From contig NZ_CP109444.1 in NCBI RefSeq assembly GCF_036227225.1, positions 6,367,501 through 6,431,500 of the forward strand: a DNA stretch of 64,000 nucleotides. The letters are read 5' to 3'. Shown piece after piece: positions 43,161 through 51,918 of the stretch. The first letter of the stretch is position 1. Every line of letters begins with the position of its first letter. Source of the DNA: Streptomyces sp. NBC_01478. GTDB taxonomy: Bacteria; Actinomycetota; Actinomycetes; Streptomycetales; Streptomycetaceae. A program made the translations under genes and the position numbers. Below the pieces are notes generated by a model. The model saw nothing but the letters and a program-made list of their open reading frames with translations. It did no database searches and was not told where the DNA came from.

Positions 43161-44504
43161 TCAGTCGGCCTGGTGCGGTACCCATTCGCTGTCGTCCAGC
43201 GAGTAGCCGTAGCCCGGGCGTCCGCTCATCCCGCTGGTGCGGAACGGCTTCCCCTGGTCGTCGATGCGCAGCACGCCGTGCCGGGTGCCGCTGGTCCACC
43301 CCAGCTCCAGGTACCAGCGCACGTCGTGGGACGCGGCGGCGGCCGTGATGTACAGGACCTCGGGATCGCTCTCGCTCACCTTGTACGGCAGTCCCGTCTG
43401 CCCCGACTTCGGCGTGGCCACCGGACGGGTCGCGTCCAGCCCGACGTCGAAGGAGTGCGTGGGGACCCCGCCGCCGCAGCCGACCCCCACGTACCCCATG
43501 GCGTACGCGTTCCAGGCCAGGGGCGCACCGCTCTCGACCACCCGCACGTTCAGGGTCTCGAGCACCACGGTGTCCTTGCCGGTGCCCTGCACGGTGAGTT
43601 CGAGGAACTGGCTGCCGGCGGAGACCGCCCCCAGCGCGCTCACCCAGCTAGGGGCGTCCTGCTCGGTGGGCGGCGGCGGCACCTTGGCCGCGTCCTCGTC
43701 GACCAGGTAGGTCTGACTGCACGGACTCTCCCAGGCATACGGCCGGGAGGTCACCGTCAGCGGAACGGCCGTGTCCTCCCCGGCGGCCTTCGCGCTCCCC
43801 GACGTCCCGTTCTTCGCCGTGGCGGACCCGGAAGGGCTCGCGCTGCCGGAGGGGGAGGAGGACGAGGAGGGCGATGCCGTCGAGGTCGAGGTCGCCTTCG
43901 ACGTCGGCGAGGCGGACGCGGAACGGGTGCTCTGCCCGGTGGAGGTCACGGAACCGGCCTCCTGCTTGCGGTCGCCGCCGCCGTCGCCGGACAGCAGACG
44001 GGGGACGAGCGCGGTGGCGGCGAGGACTACGGCTACGGCGGCGGCTGTGAGGAGGGTGATGCGGCGGCGGTTGCGGGGGGCGGGGTCCGGGGCGGGGGGT
44101 TGGGTTGTGTCGGGTGGGGGCGGCGTGGGTGGGGTCGCCTCGGGCGGGGTTGCTTCGAGGGTGGGGGCCTGGTCCGTCCCGTTTGCCGGTGCTGTCGGTG
44201 CCGCCAGTGTTGCTGATGCTGTGGCTGTCGCGGCGGTGGCCTTCCGCTCGCGCTGGCGTGCCCCGTCGGCCAGGATCCATCGGCGGTGGGCCTCGACGAG
44301 TTCCTCCGGGGTCGCCTTGCAGAGGCGGGCGAACCGCTCCACGGGGGCGTACTCCGTGGGTACGGCATCGCCGTTGCAGTAGCGGTGCAGCGTCGACGTA
44401 CTCATGTGCAGCCGCTTCGCGAGGACGCCGTAACTCAGCCCCGAACGGTCCTTGAACTCCCGTATCAGCGCCGCGAAATCGGCCGTCTCCTCAGGCGTTG
44501 CCAC
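43161..44504 (-). CDS. XRE HTH membrane protein with extracytoplasmic domain
   Basis: The 447-residue protein starts at GTG 44504 behind GGGGGCAGG. The N-terminal HTH is seen in LIREFKDRSGLSYGVLAKRLHMSTSTLHRYC. A Pro/Ala linker, one TM helix (ITLLTAAAVAVVLAATALVP), a Ser/Thr-rich stretch and a beta-rich outside domain (SRPYAWESPCSQTYLV, LELTVQGTGKDTVVLETLNVRVV) follow. The plan resembles one-component membrane regulators such as RodZ-like or signal-sensing proteins in Streptomyces. It is divergent from the DUF4232 lipoprotein, with a shared 203-base upstream region. Confidence 0.88.
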   Translation of the reverse strand: MATPEETADFAALIREFKDRSGLSYGVLAKRLHMSTSTLHRYCNGDAVPTEYAPVERFARLCKATPEELVEAHRRWILADGARQRERKATAATATASATLAAPTAPANGTDQAPTLEATPPEATPPTPPPPDTTQPPAPDPAPRNRRRITLLTAAAVAVVLAATALVPRLLSGDGGGDRKQEAGSVTSTGQSTRSASASPTSKATSTSTASPSSSSSPSGSASPSGSATAKNGTSGSAKAAGEDTAVPLTVTSRPYAWESPCSQTYLVDEDAAKVPPPPTEQDAPSWVSALGAVSAGSQFLELTVQGTGKDTVVLETLNVRVVESGAPLAWNAYAMGYVGVGCGGGVPTHSFDVGLDATRPVATPKSGQTGLPYKVSESDPEVLYITAAAASHDVRWYLELGWTSGTRHGVLRIDDQGKPFRTSGMSGRPGYGYSLDDSEWVPHQAD

Positions 44505-44707
44505 CCTGCCCCCATCCCAGTCCCGCGTTCCAGGGAGTCACTGTTCCCCCAGGTAAGAGCCGGTGCGAACGTTCCAGGTTCCCGTAGATCCCGGCTGTCG
44601 TAGCGGGTGGGACGGAAAGCGACACAAGCTGCGGTCATCAAAGCACGCCGCCCGCCGACCGGCCGGGCTGGCCGCTCCTTCCCACCTTTCCGAAAGGGAT
44701 CACCACC

Positions 44708-45502
44708 ATGTCCGCGTTCACCGCTCGTCCCCGCACCCGCCTCTTCGCCGCCGCCACCGTCGCACTCGCCGCGCTCTCGCTCACCGCCTGCAACGACAAG
44801 CTGGGAGTACAGGACGAGGGCGCGGCGAGCCCGAACTCGTCCACGGTGGCGCCGGCGGGAACGTCCGGGGCGAAGACCGGTGGGGCGGGGCAGACGACCG
44901 GATCGACCGGGTCCAACGGGTCGACCGGGTCCACCGGTTCCACGGGGTCCACGGGGTCCACGGGGTCCACGGGGTCCACGTCGGGGGGCTCCTCGACGGG
45001 CGGCGGCAAGGCGAGTGGCGGCTCGGGCTCCGGCTCGGGCAGCGGCTCCGGCTCCGGCTCGGACGCTTCCGCGAGCAGCGTCCCGTGCAGTGGCGCCAAC
45101 ACCAAGGTGACCGCGCAGACCGTCAGCCGCCCCATCAACCACATGCTGCTCACCGTCACCAACACCGGCTCCAAGAACTGCGACCTCTACTACTACCCGG
45201 CCGTCAACTTCGGCGACGCCCAGTCCGTACCGCCGGTGATCAAGGAGTCCCAGCCCCAGGCGGTGACCACCCTCACCCCGGGCCAGTCGGGCTACGCCGG
45301 TGTGGCCCTCGCCGGCGGGGACGACGGCAGCGGCACCAACGGCCGTACGGTGAAGTTGCTTTCGGTCTACTTCTTCGACCGCAACAACAACAGCATCAGC
45401 CCGGCGGCCACGCCTTCGCTGCCGGCGAAGGGTGTGTACGTCGACGACTCGCTGCGGGTCACGTACTGGCTGTCGGATGTGCAGGACGCGCTGACCTACT
45501 GA
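44708..45502 (+). CDS. DUF4232 lipoprotein
   Basis: The 264-residue precursor has a basic N-terminus, hydrophobic core and lipobox LTAC, so it is lipid-anchored outside the membrane. A Gly/Ser/Thr low-complexity stalk of about 90 residues follows, containing GST repeats. The DUF4232 domain has CSGANTKVTAQTVSRPINHM, LLTVTNTGSKNCDLYYYP and a C-terminal VYVDDSLRVTYW. The role is unknown; it possibly works in the cell wall with the divergently encoded HTH membrane protein. Confidence 0.92.
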   Translation: MSAFTARPRTRLFAAATVALAALSLTACNDKLGVQDEGAASPNSSTVAPAGTSGAKTGGAGQTTGSTGSNGSTGSTGSTGSTGSTGSTGSTSGGSSTGGGKASGGSGSGSGSGSGSGSDASASSVPCSGANTKVTAQTVSRPINHMLLTVTNTGSKNCDLYYYPAVNFGDAQSVPPVIKESQPQAVTTLTPGQSGYAGVALAGGDDGSGTNGRTVKLLSVYFFDRNNNSISPAATPSLPAKGVYVDDSLRVTYWLSDVQDALTY

Positions 45503-45509
45503 GCGGCAG

Positions 45510-45538
45510 GGGCCCGATCCTCGGTGAGGATCGGGCCC
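45510..45538. terminator. Bidirectional terminator
   Basis: GGGCCCGATCCTC (45510-45522) and GAGGATCGGGCCC (45526-45538) form a perfect 13-bp stem with a GGT loop between two convergent genes. A similar GGCC-GATCC stem occurs at 55975-56007. Confidence 0.9.
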
Positions 45539-45555
45539 GAGCTGTGTAACTACCT

Positions 45556-48324
45556 CTAGGCAGAGGTCAGTTCGGCCAGGAGCGTGGCCGTAGTGGTCGC
45601 GCCGGCCGCGCCGATGTCCCGCTGGATGCGCAGCGCCTCGCCCACCCGCTCACGGGCGGTCGCGAGGTCGCCCGCGGCCGCGGCGGCCCGGCCGAGTCCG
45701 AGCAGCGCGTCCGCCTCCTCCAGCGGACTGCCCAGCTCGCGGGCGATGCCCAGGGCGACCTCGTGCGCGGCCGAGGACTCCGCCGCCCTGTCGACGGACA
45801 GCTCCAGTCGCCCCAGCGAGTTCTCGGTCGCGGCGAGGCCCAGGCGGTCACCGAGCTTCCGGTACAGGTCACTTGCGTCGCCCAGCTTCTGCCGTGCCTC
45901 GGTGGAGCGGCCGGTGTCCGTCAGCAGATCGGCGAACTCCTTCAGCGCGCACGCCATCCCCAGTTCCTCGCCGATCTCGCGGTACAGGTCCAGCGACGCG
46001 GCGAAGGCGTCCGCTGCCTCGCCGTTCTTTCCGAGCTGGTGCAGCGCGGCGCCGTAGTCGATGAGCAGTTCGGCCTCCAGCGCCCGGTCGGCGAGTCTGG
46101 CGGCCAACTTCCTTGCCGTGGCGAGGAGTTCGACGGATTCCTCGTACCGGCCCATCAGCCGCAGGACACTGCCGAGCTTGGTCGTCGTCTGCGCCTCGAC
46201 GAGCGCGATGCCCAACTCCCGGGAGAGCGCGCGGGCTTGGCCGAGGGCGTCCTGGGCCTGGTCGTAACGGTCCATGAAGTACCAGGTGTTGCCGAGGTTC
46301 TTCAGTGCCGTGACCCGGCCCAGCGTGCTGTTCAGCTCCTCGTGGAGGGCGAGTGCCTCGGTGAGCTGCCGTTCGGCCTCGGGGTAGTCGTCGACCCAGT
46401 AGGCCAGGGTGCCGAGTTCGATCATCGCGTCCGCCACGCCCGCCCGGTCGCCCGCCGTGCGGCTCAGCTCCAGCGCCTGCCGGAACTGGTCCCGGGCGGT
46501 GTCGTTGCGGCCCGTCAGGAAGTGGATCGAGCCCAGCTCCAACAGGGCTGCGGGCCAGCCGAGTTGGTCGCCCGAGGCGGTGCGGGCGTCGAGCGCGGCC
46601 GTCGTGATCCGCTCGGCGGAGTCGAAGTCGCCGTGGTTGCGGTGGGCGGTGCCGAGTTCGAGCAGGGCGGTGGCCTCGGCGGGCCGGTCCTCCACCGCCC
46701 GGGCCGCCGTCACCGCGTCCTCGTGCAGTTGGGCGGCGACGTCCCACGGCCCGCTCAGCCGCAGATGCCGTGCCATGGCGGCGGTCAGCGCGACCACCCG
46801 GGGCGGGCTGTCCGAGGCGGTGCGCAGACAGGCGAGCAGGTTGCCGCGCTCCGCCGTGAGCCAGGCCAGCGCCGTCCCGCGGTCCGCGACCGGCGGCAAC
46901 TCGCCGTCGTAGCGGGCCGGTTGGACGGGTTCGGCCGGGTCCGCCGTGTCCCGCAGGAGGCGGTCGGCGTTGCGGGTGGCGTCCTGGAAGTAGTCGAGCA
47001 GCCGGTCCACCGCGGCCTGCCGCAGGGCCGGGTCGCGGTCCTCGTTCAGTCCGCGCAGATACTCGGCGATCAGGTCGTGGAGTTCGTAGCGGCCCAGGAC
47101 GTGCTCGTCCATCAGGTTGTCGTCGTACAGCGCCTCCAGTTGCCGTCCGGTCTCGCGCACGGTGCCCGTCGTGACGGCGGCGCCCGCGTACGCGTCCAGG
47201 TCCGGGCCCGGGTGCAGACCCACCAGGGTGAAGAAGTCCTGGCGGTCCGGGGGCAGTGCCCGGTACGACAGTTCGAAGGCGGCCGCCACCTCGACGTTGC
47301 GGACTCGCAGGACCGATAAGCGGTTCACCGTCTCGCGCATCTCGTTCACCAGATACTCGACGGTGAGCGCCTTCCGGTTTCTCATGCGCCCGCCGAGCAT
47401 GTCGATGGCCAGCGGCAGACGACCCGCCAGCTCCATCAGTTCGGCCACCGGGCTGCCCGGCGGCAGCGGACGCTGGGCGGTCCGGCGGAACATGAGGGCC
47501 GCGTCCTCCGGCGGGAGCACGTCGAGGGCGATCGTCACCGCGTCCAGGCCGATCATCCGGTGCCTGCTGGTCACCAGGACCAGGGACGAGGGCGACCCCG
47601 GCAGCAGCGGGCGGACCTGCGCGTCGTCCAGCGCGTTGTCCAGGACCAGCAGCACCTTGCGGTCGGCCAGCAGGCTCCGCCACAGCTTCGCGCGCTCCTC
47701 CAGGCCGTTCGGCACCTGCTGCGACGACACCCCGATCGCGGACAGCAACTGCGCCAGGGCCTCTGCCGGCGGTACCGGCCGGTCGTCCCCCGAGTGGGCG
47801 TGCAGGTTCACGAAGAGCTGCCCGTCGGGAAACCTGCGGCTCAGCTTGCGGCCGACGTGCTTGACGAAGGCCGACTTCCCCACGCCCGGCTTGCCGTCCA
47901 CCGCGTGCACGGCGATCACACCGCCGCCGGCCCGTGCGGCCCGCACCCCGTCGAGGACCAACTGGAGTTCGTGCTCCCGCCCGGTGAAGTGGGGTGTGTC
48001 CCGGGGCAGTTGGTTGCCCGGCGGCACCAGGACCGCGGCCTCGGTCGCCGCCGAGAGATCCTCCAGGGCGTCGAACAGGCCGAGCACGTAGGCGCTCCGC
48101 CGGTCCGAGGCGTCCTTGGACAGGTCCATGACGCCCAGACAGTGCTTGACGTACTTCTCCACCACGGAACGGTCCACGGGGCGCTTCCACCGGCCGCGCT
48201 CGATCGCGGAGAGCGTGGCGTCCGATCTGCCGGTCGGCTTCTGCAGGTCGCCCTGCCGGAGCCCGGCCTCCTCGCGCAGGCGGGCGAGTTCCCGGCCCAG
48301 TACCTGTTTCTGCTGATCGGTCAC
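45556..48324 (-). CDS. XRE HTH / NB-ARC / TPR STAND regulator (AfsR-like)
   Basis: The 922-residue protein starts at GTG 48324, seven bases after AGGAGG; the frame is open to 48585 but that part is non-coding in style. The N-terminal XRE HTH (about 8-60) has LARLREEAGLRQGDLQKPTG with TLSAIERGRWKRP. The NB-ARC domain shows FTGREHELQLVLDGV, P-loop DGKPGVGKSAFV (144-151), Walker B VLLVLDNALDDAQV and LPLAIDMLGGR. About 12 TPRs fill the C-terminal half (repeats like ALLELGTAHRNHGDFDSAE). It resembles AfsR without the SARP activation domain; it could be a transcription regulator or a conflict-type sensor. Confidence 0.93.
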   Translation of the reverse strand: MTDQQKQVLGRELARLREEAGLRQGDLQKPTGRSDATLSAIERGRWKRPVDRSVVEKYVKHCLGVMDLSKDASDRRSAYVLGLFDALEDLSAATEAAVLVPPGNQLPRDTPHFTGREHELQLVLDGVRAARAGGGVIAVHAVDGKPGVGKSAFVKHVGRKLSRRFPDGQLFVNLHAHSGDDRPVPPAEALAQLLSAIGVSSQQVPNGLEERAKLWRSLLADRKVLLVLDNALDDAQVRPLLPGSPSSLVLVTSRHRMIGLDAVTIALDVLPPEDAALMFRRTAQRPLPPGSPVAELMELAGRLPLAIDMLGGRMRNRKALTVEYLVNEMRETVNRLSVLRVRNVEVAAAFELSYRALPPDRQDFFTLVGLHPGPDLDAYAGAAVTTGTVRETGRQLEALYDDNLMDEHVLGRYELHDLIAEYLRGLNEDRDPALRQAAVDRLLDYFQDATRNADRLLRDTADPAEPVQPARYDGELPPVADRGTALAWLTAERGNLLACLRTASDSPPRVVALTAAMARHLRLSGPWDVAAQLHEDAVTAARAVEDRPAEATALLELGTAHRNHGDFDSAERITTAALDARTASGDQLGWPAALLELGSIHFLTGRNDTARDQFRQALELSRTAGDRAGVADAMIELGTLAYWVDDYPEAERQLTEALALHEELNSTLGRVTALKNLGNTWYFMDRYDQAQDALGQARALSRELGIALVEAQTTTKLGSVLRLMGRYEESVELLATARKLAARLADRALEAELLIDYGAALHQLGKNGEAADAFAASLDLYREIGEELGMACALKEFADLLTDTGRSTEARQKLGDASDLYRKLGDRLGLAATENSLGRLELSVDRAAESSAAHEVALGIARELGSPLEEADALLGLGRAAAAAGDLATARERVGEALRIQRDIGAAGATTTATLLAELTSA

Positions 48325-48536
48325 GTCTTGGCCTCCTGTGGTGGCCCCGCTGCTGAATTCCAGTGGGGGATGCGCCCGCGCACTCCGTTCACCTGCGAGA
48401 ACGCCTGTCTCTTCGGCGGCGGTTCCGGCGTTCGGCCGCCGACGGCCTCCTGGAACCCACTCTGGGCTCGCACCGCGAACCAGCTCCGGGCCGCCCTGGC
48501 CCGGGGTACGGACAGGCAGCGAGAACGGCGACGAGC

Positions 48537-49766
48537 ATGACAGCGCAACCGCGTACCGAGCACGAGGAGCACGGACCTCGCACACCGAGGTCGTATCTGC
48601 TGCTGTGCCCGATGTGGTCGCCGACCCGGGGCGGCGTGCCCGCGTTCAACCGACTCGCCGCGACCGGGCTGGCGGAGACCGGGCACCGCGTCGCGTGCCT
48701 GGTGCTGAGCGCCACCGCCGAGGAGCACGAGGACGCGCGGCGCCGCGGTGTGACCCTGCTGACCGCCGAACAGACCCCGGCCGGCCCGAACTTGATGCTG
48801 CCCGCGTCGGCCGCCGTGGACTTCGGCGCCGAGGTGATCGTGGGCCACGACCGGTTCACCGGCTGCGAGGCGTGGGCCTACGCCCGCCGGTACGCCCCCG
48901 GCCTGCTGGTGTACATCGCGCACACCGTGCCCGCGGAGATCGAACGCTACAAGGACTCGGGCCGGGCCACCTCGCGGATAGAGGAGCGGGAGCGGATCAT
49001 CCGCCGGCTCGGCGCGGCGGCCGATGTCGTCGCCGCCGTAGGACCGCGGATCGCGCGCTGCACGGCCGATCTGCTCGCGGCGGGGGACACCACGTGCGGC
49101 GGCGTCGTCCAGCTCGATCCGGGCATCACGCCGTCCGGCCCCGACCCGAGGCGCCCGCTCGCCAAGCGGAATGTGCTGGTGCTCGGGCGCACCGAGGACA
49201 TCGGGCTCAAGGGGCTGGACCTCGCGGCCCGCGCCGTCGCCGGCGTACCGGTCCTGGGCGGGCCGCCGTTGACCCTGCTGGTCCGGGGCGCCGCCGAGGC
49301 CGAGTGCGACGACCTGCACGGGACGCTGGTGGAGCTCTCCAAGCTGGCCCGGGAGCGCGTCGACGTCCGCCCCTACACCGTCGACCCGGCGGAACTCCGG
49401 CGCGACCTCGCCCGGTCCGCGCTGTGTGTGATGCCCTCCCGGGTCGAGGGCTTCGGCCTGGTGGTCCTGGAGGCGATCGGGGCGGGCACACCGGTGCTGG
49501 TGAGCGGGAGCAGCGGCGCGGCCGAGCTGCTCCGCGCCGAACTGGGGCGCGCCGCCGAGCCGATGATCGTGGAGATGTCCGACGACGAGGAGACCGACGT
49601 ACGCCGCTGGAGCGACGCGATCGCCAAGGTGACCTCCGAGATGGACGAGGCCTTCGCCTACGCCGAGGACGTACGGGCGCGGCTGGCCGGCCGGCTCGAC
49701 TGGCGTACGACCGCCCGCACGCTGGCCGAGGCCGTCGACCGCGCCGTGGAGGGGCGACGCGGATGA
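48537..49766 (+). CDS. Family 4 glycosyltransferase
   Basis: The 409-residue protein is read from ATG 48537. The GT-B fold is shown by the N-terminal LLLCPMWSPTRGGVPAFNRLAATGLAETGH and the C-terminal donor site DLARSALCVMPSRVEGFGLVVLEAIGAGTPVLVSGSSGAAELL in outline, with the GT4 E-x7-E signature (EGFGLVVLE). It transfers a sugar from a nucleotide donor; no polysaccharide or antibiotic genes are adjacent. Its position between STAND and membrane genes suggests an accessory or conflict role, by inference. It has no signal peptide or TM. Confidence 0.85.
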   Translation: MTAQPRTEHEEHGPRTPRSYLLLCPMWSPTRGGVPAFNRLAATGLAETGHRVACLVLSATAEEHEDARRRGVTLLTAEQTPAGPNLMLPASAAVDFGAEVIVGHDRFTGCEAWAYARRYAPGLLVYIAHTVPAEIERYKDSGRATSRIEERERIIRRLGAAADVVAAVGPRIARCTADLLAAGDTTCGGVVQLDPGITPSGPDPRRPLAKRNVLVLGRTEDIGLKGLDLAARAVAGVPVLGGPPLTLLVRGAAEAECDDLHGTLVELSKLARERVDVRPYTVDPAELRRDLARSALCVMPSRVEGFGLVVLEAIGAGTPVLVSGSSGAAELLRAELGRAAEPMIVEMSDDEETDVRRWSDAIAKVTSEMDEAFAYAEDVRARLAGRLDWRTTARTLAEAVDRAVEGRRG

Positions 49767-49859
49767 GCCGCCGCCGGCACCGTGTCGTGGAGATCGGAGG
49801 GATCGTGCAGGTCGGAGGGATTGTGCGGGTCGTAGGGGCCTAATCCCTCGAACACGGGT

Positions 49860-50624
49860 ATGTACCCCTGCGTGGCCGACGCACGGGGGGAGGCGGCGGA
49901 GATTCTGTCGGTAGTGGTCAACATCGCGGTCGGGCTGGTGACCAGTGTCATCAGCGGCTCCGGTGTGTGGTTGTGGCAACGCGGCAAGCACGCCCGCGCG
50001 CTGCGGCGGAAGGCGGCGTTCTTCGGGCTGCGGCCGGGTGGCGAGTGCCTGATCGTGATGAACAACAAGTACGACCGTCCCGGCAGCGCCGCCCACAAGG
50101 ACGTCCGGGCGATGATCGAAGTGGCCACGCTGGCAGGGGAGTTCGGCTGCCAGGTGTCCGTGGAGTCGAGCGGCGACTTCCACGCGAGCAACGACAGCCG
50201 GACCGAGTTCTGCATCGGCGGCCCCTGGGGCGGCTCCAACATCCGCACCGGCGGCCATCTCGCGGCTCACCTTCCCGGGGTCGACTGGCGTCCCTTCGGC
50301 CCCGGCCCCGACTCCAGCGCGATCGTGGTGGGAGACGACCGCTTCCTCTGGGACCGGGGGAACGAGGAGTACGCGCTCGTCGCCAAGTTCACGCCTCCGG
50401 AGTCGGCCCGCCCGGTCCTGCTGGTCTGCGGCCAGAGCTCGTTGGCCAACCACGCCGCGATCCACTTCCTCAAACGCGCTCACCGGGAGCTGGCCGGGGC
50501 CGTCCCCTCGATCGACCGGTTCTGCGTCGTCGTACGGATCTCGTCCATCGCCACGTACGGCTTCCAGCGGGCGAGCCTGGAACGCGACGTGTCCACCAAG
50601 GCCTTCGCCGTGCCCACCGGGTGA
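49860..50624 (+). CDS. Membrane-anchored protein of unknown function
   Basis: This frame of about 254 residues runs from ATG 49860 (GTG 49872 or 49914 are alternatives; no clear ribosome binding site). An N-terminal TM helix (ILSVVVNIAVGLVTSVISGSGVW) with a basic following segment (RGKHARALRRKA) points the rest to the cytosol. The soluble domain has CLIVMNNKYDRPGSAAHKDVRAMIE, VSVESSGDFH, a striking FCIGGPWGGSNIRTGGHL, and VLLVCGQSSLANHAAIHFLKR. The alternating strands and Gly loops suggest an alpha/beta nucleotide-binding fold. No family is recognised. Confidence 0.7.
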   Translation: MYPCVADARGEAAEILSVVVNIAVGLVTSVISGSGVWLWQRGKHARALRRKAAFFGLRPGGECLIVMNNKYDRPGSAAHKDVRAMIEVATLAGEFGCQVSVESSGDFHASNDSRTEFCIGGPWGGSNIRTGGHLAAHLPGVDWRPFGPGPDSSAIVVGDDRFLWDRGNEEYALVAKFTPPESARPVLLVCGQSSLANHAAIHFLKRAHRELAGAVPSIDRFCVVVRISSIATYGFQRASLERDVSTKAFAVPTG

Positions 50625-50689
50625 ACCCGTGCGTGGTGCACCCGTGCCGCCTGGCGCATCCGTGCCTGCCTGGTGGCCCGTGCGGGGTG

Positions 50690-51109
50690 TCAGCCCGCTG
50701 TGACCCGGACCCGCGGGTCGGCCTCGGTGAACGCGTCGGAGACCTTGGTGATCAGCTTGCGGGCGTGCATGCCGCCGCCGATGCCGTGGGGTGAGTAGAG
50801 CTCCACGGTACGGGTGGCTCCGCGGTCCCACACATACATGTGTACGGCCGTCCCGTTGCCCTGACCGCCCCCGCTGAACTTGGGCACGTACGCCCCCACC
50901 GTGAAGTCCGGCTGGTCGTCGTCCAGGCTGGAGAACGGGGAGTCGTTGGTCGGGGTGAAGTACCCGCTCACATCGTTGCCCATCAGTTTCGCCGCCGCCC
51001 CGCCGAGCACCGAACCCACCCCGCGTGCTCCCGCCGCACCGATGCGGAACACCTCGGCGCACTGCTTCACCGTGAGCGTGGTGGTCAACTGCGTCTGCTT
51101 GCTTCCCAT
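50690..51109 (-). CDS. Hypothetical protein, 139 aa
   Basis: ATG 51109 follows AGAGGTCGG. The product is basic to neutral, with KQTQLTTTLTVKQCAEVFRIGAAGARG, then GYFTPTNDSPFSSLDDDQPDF, VHMYVWDRGATRTVELYSPHG and KLITKVSDAFTEADP. A two-strand beta pair followed by a helix is likely; no known domain. Upstream, 51110-51492 contains no supported gene, only G/T-biased DNA with runs such as GGGGTTGTCGTACGTGGGT. Confidence 0.65.
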   Translation of the reverse strand: MGSKQTQLTTTLTVKQCAEVFRIGAAGARGVGSVLGGAAAKLMGNDVSGYFTPTNDSPFSSLDDDQPDFTVGAYVPKFSGGGQGNGTAVHMYVWDRGATRTVELYSPHGIGGGMHARKLITKVSDAFTEADPRVRVTAG

Positions 51110-51492
51110 GTACCGACCTCTGGTCCTTGTGCGGCTCTCGACATCCCACCGCAGGAGAGTGAGTGCGAAGGAGAAACGGCGGACACAGCCGCCACACCGC
51201 CACAGCGGAGGGAGACGGGATCTCCCCCGCCTCCCTCCTGCCCCCGGCACCACTGGCCCCGGCCCCCTCGCGACGCATCGAGCGTATGACCGGCGCGGTC
51301 GCCGCGACCATCGTTGCCTGTTGCCAAGTCAAGTTGGCACCACGGGGGTTGTGGGGCGGGTGTGGCGCGATGGGGCTGTTGCTTGGGGGTGGGGTTGTCG
51401 TACGTGGGTGGTGTCGTACGTGGGGTGGGGTTTGGGGCGGGGTGGTACGGCGAGGGGTTGGGGTTGGCGCTGGAACTCGGTTTGGGGGGTGC

Positions 51493-51918
51493 GCGGGTTG
51501 CCAGGTCAACGGGGTTCCACGCAGGTCGTGCAGCGTGGTGTGACCGTTACTCGGGCGCGCGGCTCCCGTAGGACGGGCCGGGCGTCTCTGCGGCGCAGAG
51601 GTATCGCGAGCGGCTGGCGCTGGGTCTGGTTGGTGCCTGAGGTGCCAGGGCGGTGGGGTTCCGCGCGGCCCGTGCAGCGCGGTGTGGCTGTCGCTCGGAC
51701 GCGTGGTTCTCGTATGGCGGGTGGGGTGGGGTGGGGTGGGGTGGGGTGTGGTTGGGGTGGGGCGGTACGGCGATCGGCTCGGGCCAGGTCCGGTCGGCGT
51801 GCGGGTTGCCTGGTCAACTGGGCGTCACGCAGCCCGTGCAGCTCAGTGCGGCCGTCACCCTGGCACGCAGTTCCCGCATCGCGGGTCGGGTGTGTCTGCG
51901 GCGCAGCGATATCGCGAG
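51493..51918. repeat. Partial copies of the 3' end of the downstream XRE gene
   Basis: Copy A (51493-51610) aligns without gaps to the gene's own 3' end C (51801-51918) at an offset of 308 bases, about 77% identical by hand count. Copy B (51641-51725) is a shorter, more diverged copy. In copy A the reading frame and stop (51506) are kept. G-rich spacers such as GGGGTGGGGTGGGGTG at about 51724-51750 separate the copies. Confidence 0.75.

Noticed and set aside
51110..51492. Small frames in the G/T-rich stretch
   Set aside because: Composition is biased by GGGGT-type runs; no ribosome binding sites or motifs.
48321..51509. 1,062-codon minus-strand frame across the glycosyltransferase region
   Set aside because: It spans several genes and intergenic DNA, with low-complexity composition and no motifs.
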